This document shows, in pieces, positions 63,086 to 64,000 of a stretch of DNA of 64,000 nucleotides (within the stretch, counting starts at the first letter, position 1; each line of letters opens with the position of its first letter). A program made the position numbers and the translations under genes. This stretch comes from Tardiphaga sp. vice304 (GTDB taxonomy: Bacteria; Pseudomonadota; Alphaproteobacteria; Rhizobiales; Xanthobacteraceae), in contig NZ_CP041402.1 of assembly GCF_007018905.1 (NCBI RefSeq), positions 3,956,001 through 4,020,000 of the forward strand, in the 5' to 3' direction. Below the pieces are notes generated by a model, which made no database searches, was not told the origin of the DNA, and worked only from the letters and a program-made list of their open reading frames with translations.

Positions 63086-63985
63086 TTAGTCCAGCGCGCT
63101 CTGGGTGAAGAAATGCTTGCGAACGCGCGCCACCAGTTCGGTGAACACCGGGTTGGCCATGGTGTCGAGGTTGCGATCGCGGCCAAGCGGCACGTCGTAG
63201 ATCGCCTCGATGCCGCCCGGCCGCTCGGTCATCACCAGCACCTTGTCGGCGAGGAAAACCGCTTCCGGGATCGAATGGGTGATCAGCAGGATGGTCTTGC
63301 CGGTCTGCCGCTGGATCCGCGACAGCTCGACATTCATCTTCTCGCGTGTCATGGCATCGAGCGCGCCGAACGGCTCGTCCATCATCATGATCTTCGGATC
63401 GTGCACCAGCGCGCGGCAGATCGAGGCGCGCTGCTGCATGCCGCCGGACAATTGCCACGGCAGCTTGTTCTCGAAGCCCTCGAGTCCGACCATCTTCAGC
63501 AGCGATTTTGCCCGCTCGAGAAATTTCTCGCGCGGCAGTTTCTTCATGTCGATCGGCAGCATCACGTTCGACAGGATGTTGCGCCACGGCAGCAGCAGCG
63601 CATTCTGGAACACGATGCCGACGTCGCCATGCGGCTCGGTAACCTTCTTGCCGTCGACCAGGATTTCCCCGGTGGTCGGCGGCAGCAGCCCCGAGATCAG
63701 CTTGAGCAGCGTGGACTTGCCGCAGCCGGACGGGCCCACAACAACGAAGAACTTGCCCTCGTCGATGTGAAAGTCCAGCGGACGCAGCGACTGCACGCGG
63801 CCGTCGCCGGTCCCGTAGGTCTTGGAGACGCCGGAGAGATTGATCCCCGACGCCGTGTTGACGGGCTGCTCTGACACCACGCGAAGATGTGCGGTCGCTG
63901 GATCCACGCTCATATCCAACCCTTTGGCCTTCATCGTCGCTGCAGTCATCAAAATCGGTCCTTGGCACGTCATCGTGTTCGTCAT
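63086..63985 (-). CDS. NitT/TauT-type ABC transporter ATP-binding protein
   Basis: A 299-residue ATPase of the SsuB/TauB family. Walker A VGPSGCGKSTLLKLISGLL lies at about 83, the Q-loop is GIVFQNALLLPWRNILSNV, the signature LSGGMQQRASICRALVHDP is at about 183, and Walker B IMMMDEPFGALDAMTREKM near 204. The start is either ATG 63985 or an internal ATG at 63913 (AAGGG upstream); the first 50 residues are not conserved. Permease and receptor genes would lie upstream beyond the window. Linked with 11 bases to the enolase-type gene, so it probably imports the cluster's substrate. Confidence 0.9.
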   Translation of the reverse strand: MTNTMTCQGPILMTAATMKAKGLDMSVDPATAHLRVVSEQPVNTASGINLSGVSKTYGTGDGRVQSLRPLDFHIDEGKFFVVVGPSGCGKSTLLKLISGLLPPTTGEILVDGKKVTEPHGDVGIVFQNALLLPWRNILSNVMLPIDMKKLPREKFLERAKSLLKMVGLEGFENKLPWQLSGGMQQRASICRALVHDPKIMMMDEPFGALDAMTREKMNVELSRIQRQTGKTILLITHSIPEAVFLADKVLVMTERPGGIEAIYDVPLGRDRNLDTMANPVFTELVARVRKHFFTQSALD

Positions 63986-64000
63986 TGCGAGGAGCCCTTG

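Noticed and set aside
61674..63968. A 764-residue minus-strand open frame running through the ATPase and enolase-type genes
   Set aside because: The upstream part is a shifted reading of the ATPase gene; the enolase-type protein starts at ATG 63074, and the ATPase is in a different frame with full ABC motifs.

Overview
The window looks like chromosomal sequence from a Bradyrhizobium-type alphaproteobacterium (Bradyrhizobium/Rhodopseudomonas/Afipia group). The evidence is uniformly high GC, an Omp25/31-type outer-membrane protein, a BcsS-type protein, Usg, a DUF2778 protein, Bug/TTT receptors, Cox-type molybdo-enzyme maturation genes, a groESL operon with CIRCE operators, and many long palindromic intergenic repeats of the kind common in these genomes. 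No prophage, integron, CRISPR array, rRNA or tRNA gene was seen.

Layout. 1-6882: tail of a dipeptide/oligopeptide ABC transporter (DppB end, DppC, fused DppD-DppF), followed by an M81 (MlrC-like) peptidase, an M20 amidohydrolase and an enoyl-CoA hydratase; this reads as peptide or amide uptake and hydrolysis. 7013-12799: housekeeping and detoxification genes (quinone oxidoreductase, DsbA-fold isomerase, YfcG-like GST, MetE-core methionine synthase, a zinc-site hypothetical, gpt, a MoaB/CinA-type protein). 13022-19388: an Anbu (bacterial proteasome-like) cluster: circularly permuted ATP-grasp, alpha-E protein, transglutaminase-like protease, an exported argininosuccinate-lyase-like protein, Anbu and a GNAT acetyltransferase. 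This is the best candidate for a poorly described system. 19400-24855: SDR, nucleoside transporter, HD-GYP protein, a frameshifted GST, a cupin with a basic tail, Usg. 25052-27344: groESL with two CIRCE-like operators and a terminator.

27351-32125: two REP-associated tyrosine transposase (RAYT) modules in the same orientation, bracketing a 963-residue caspase-fold protein whose catalytic His and Cys positions are both substituted and whose C-terminal 60% is proline-rich. 32139-42395: small and envelope genes (OMP, TTT receptor, Tlde1-like L,D-transpeptidase-fold protein, AraC regulator, GT39 and GT2-GtrA glycosyltransferases, DUF72, BcsS, DUF4189). 42476-49539: a Cox-type molybdenum hydroxylase operon (coxG, coxS, coxM, coxD/MoxR, coxE/VWA, two XdhC-like genes, a MoeA-MocA fusion) that has no large catalytic subunit (coxL).

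49705-52430: pcaB-pcaD-pcaC of the protocatechuate branch of the beta-ketoadipate pathway. 53217-58283: a complete branched-chain-type ABC transporter (livHMGFK order). 58457-63985: a tightly packed minus-strand catabolic cluster (TIM-barrel isomerase, DUF993 aldolase-like, Gfo/Idh/MocA dehydrogenase, enolase-superfamily enzyme, NitT/TauT-type ATPase) for an unidentified substrate.

Three families of palindromic repeats are scattered between genes: family A (seven copies, arms around GTCATTCCGGGGCG), family B (four copies, arms around CCTCTCCCC/GGGGAGAGG), and family C (arms around GTAGCCCGGATG) which is seen only beside the two RAYT genes. All functional calls come from reading protein sequences and motifs by eye; no database search was run.
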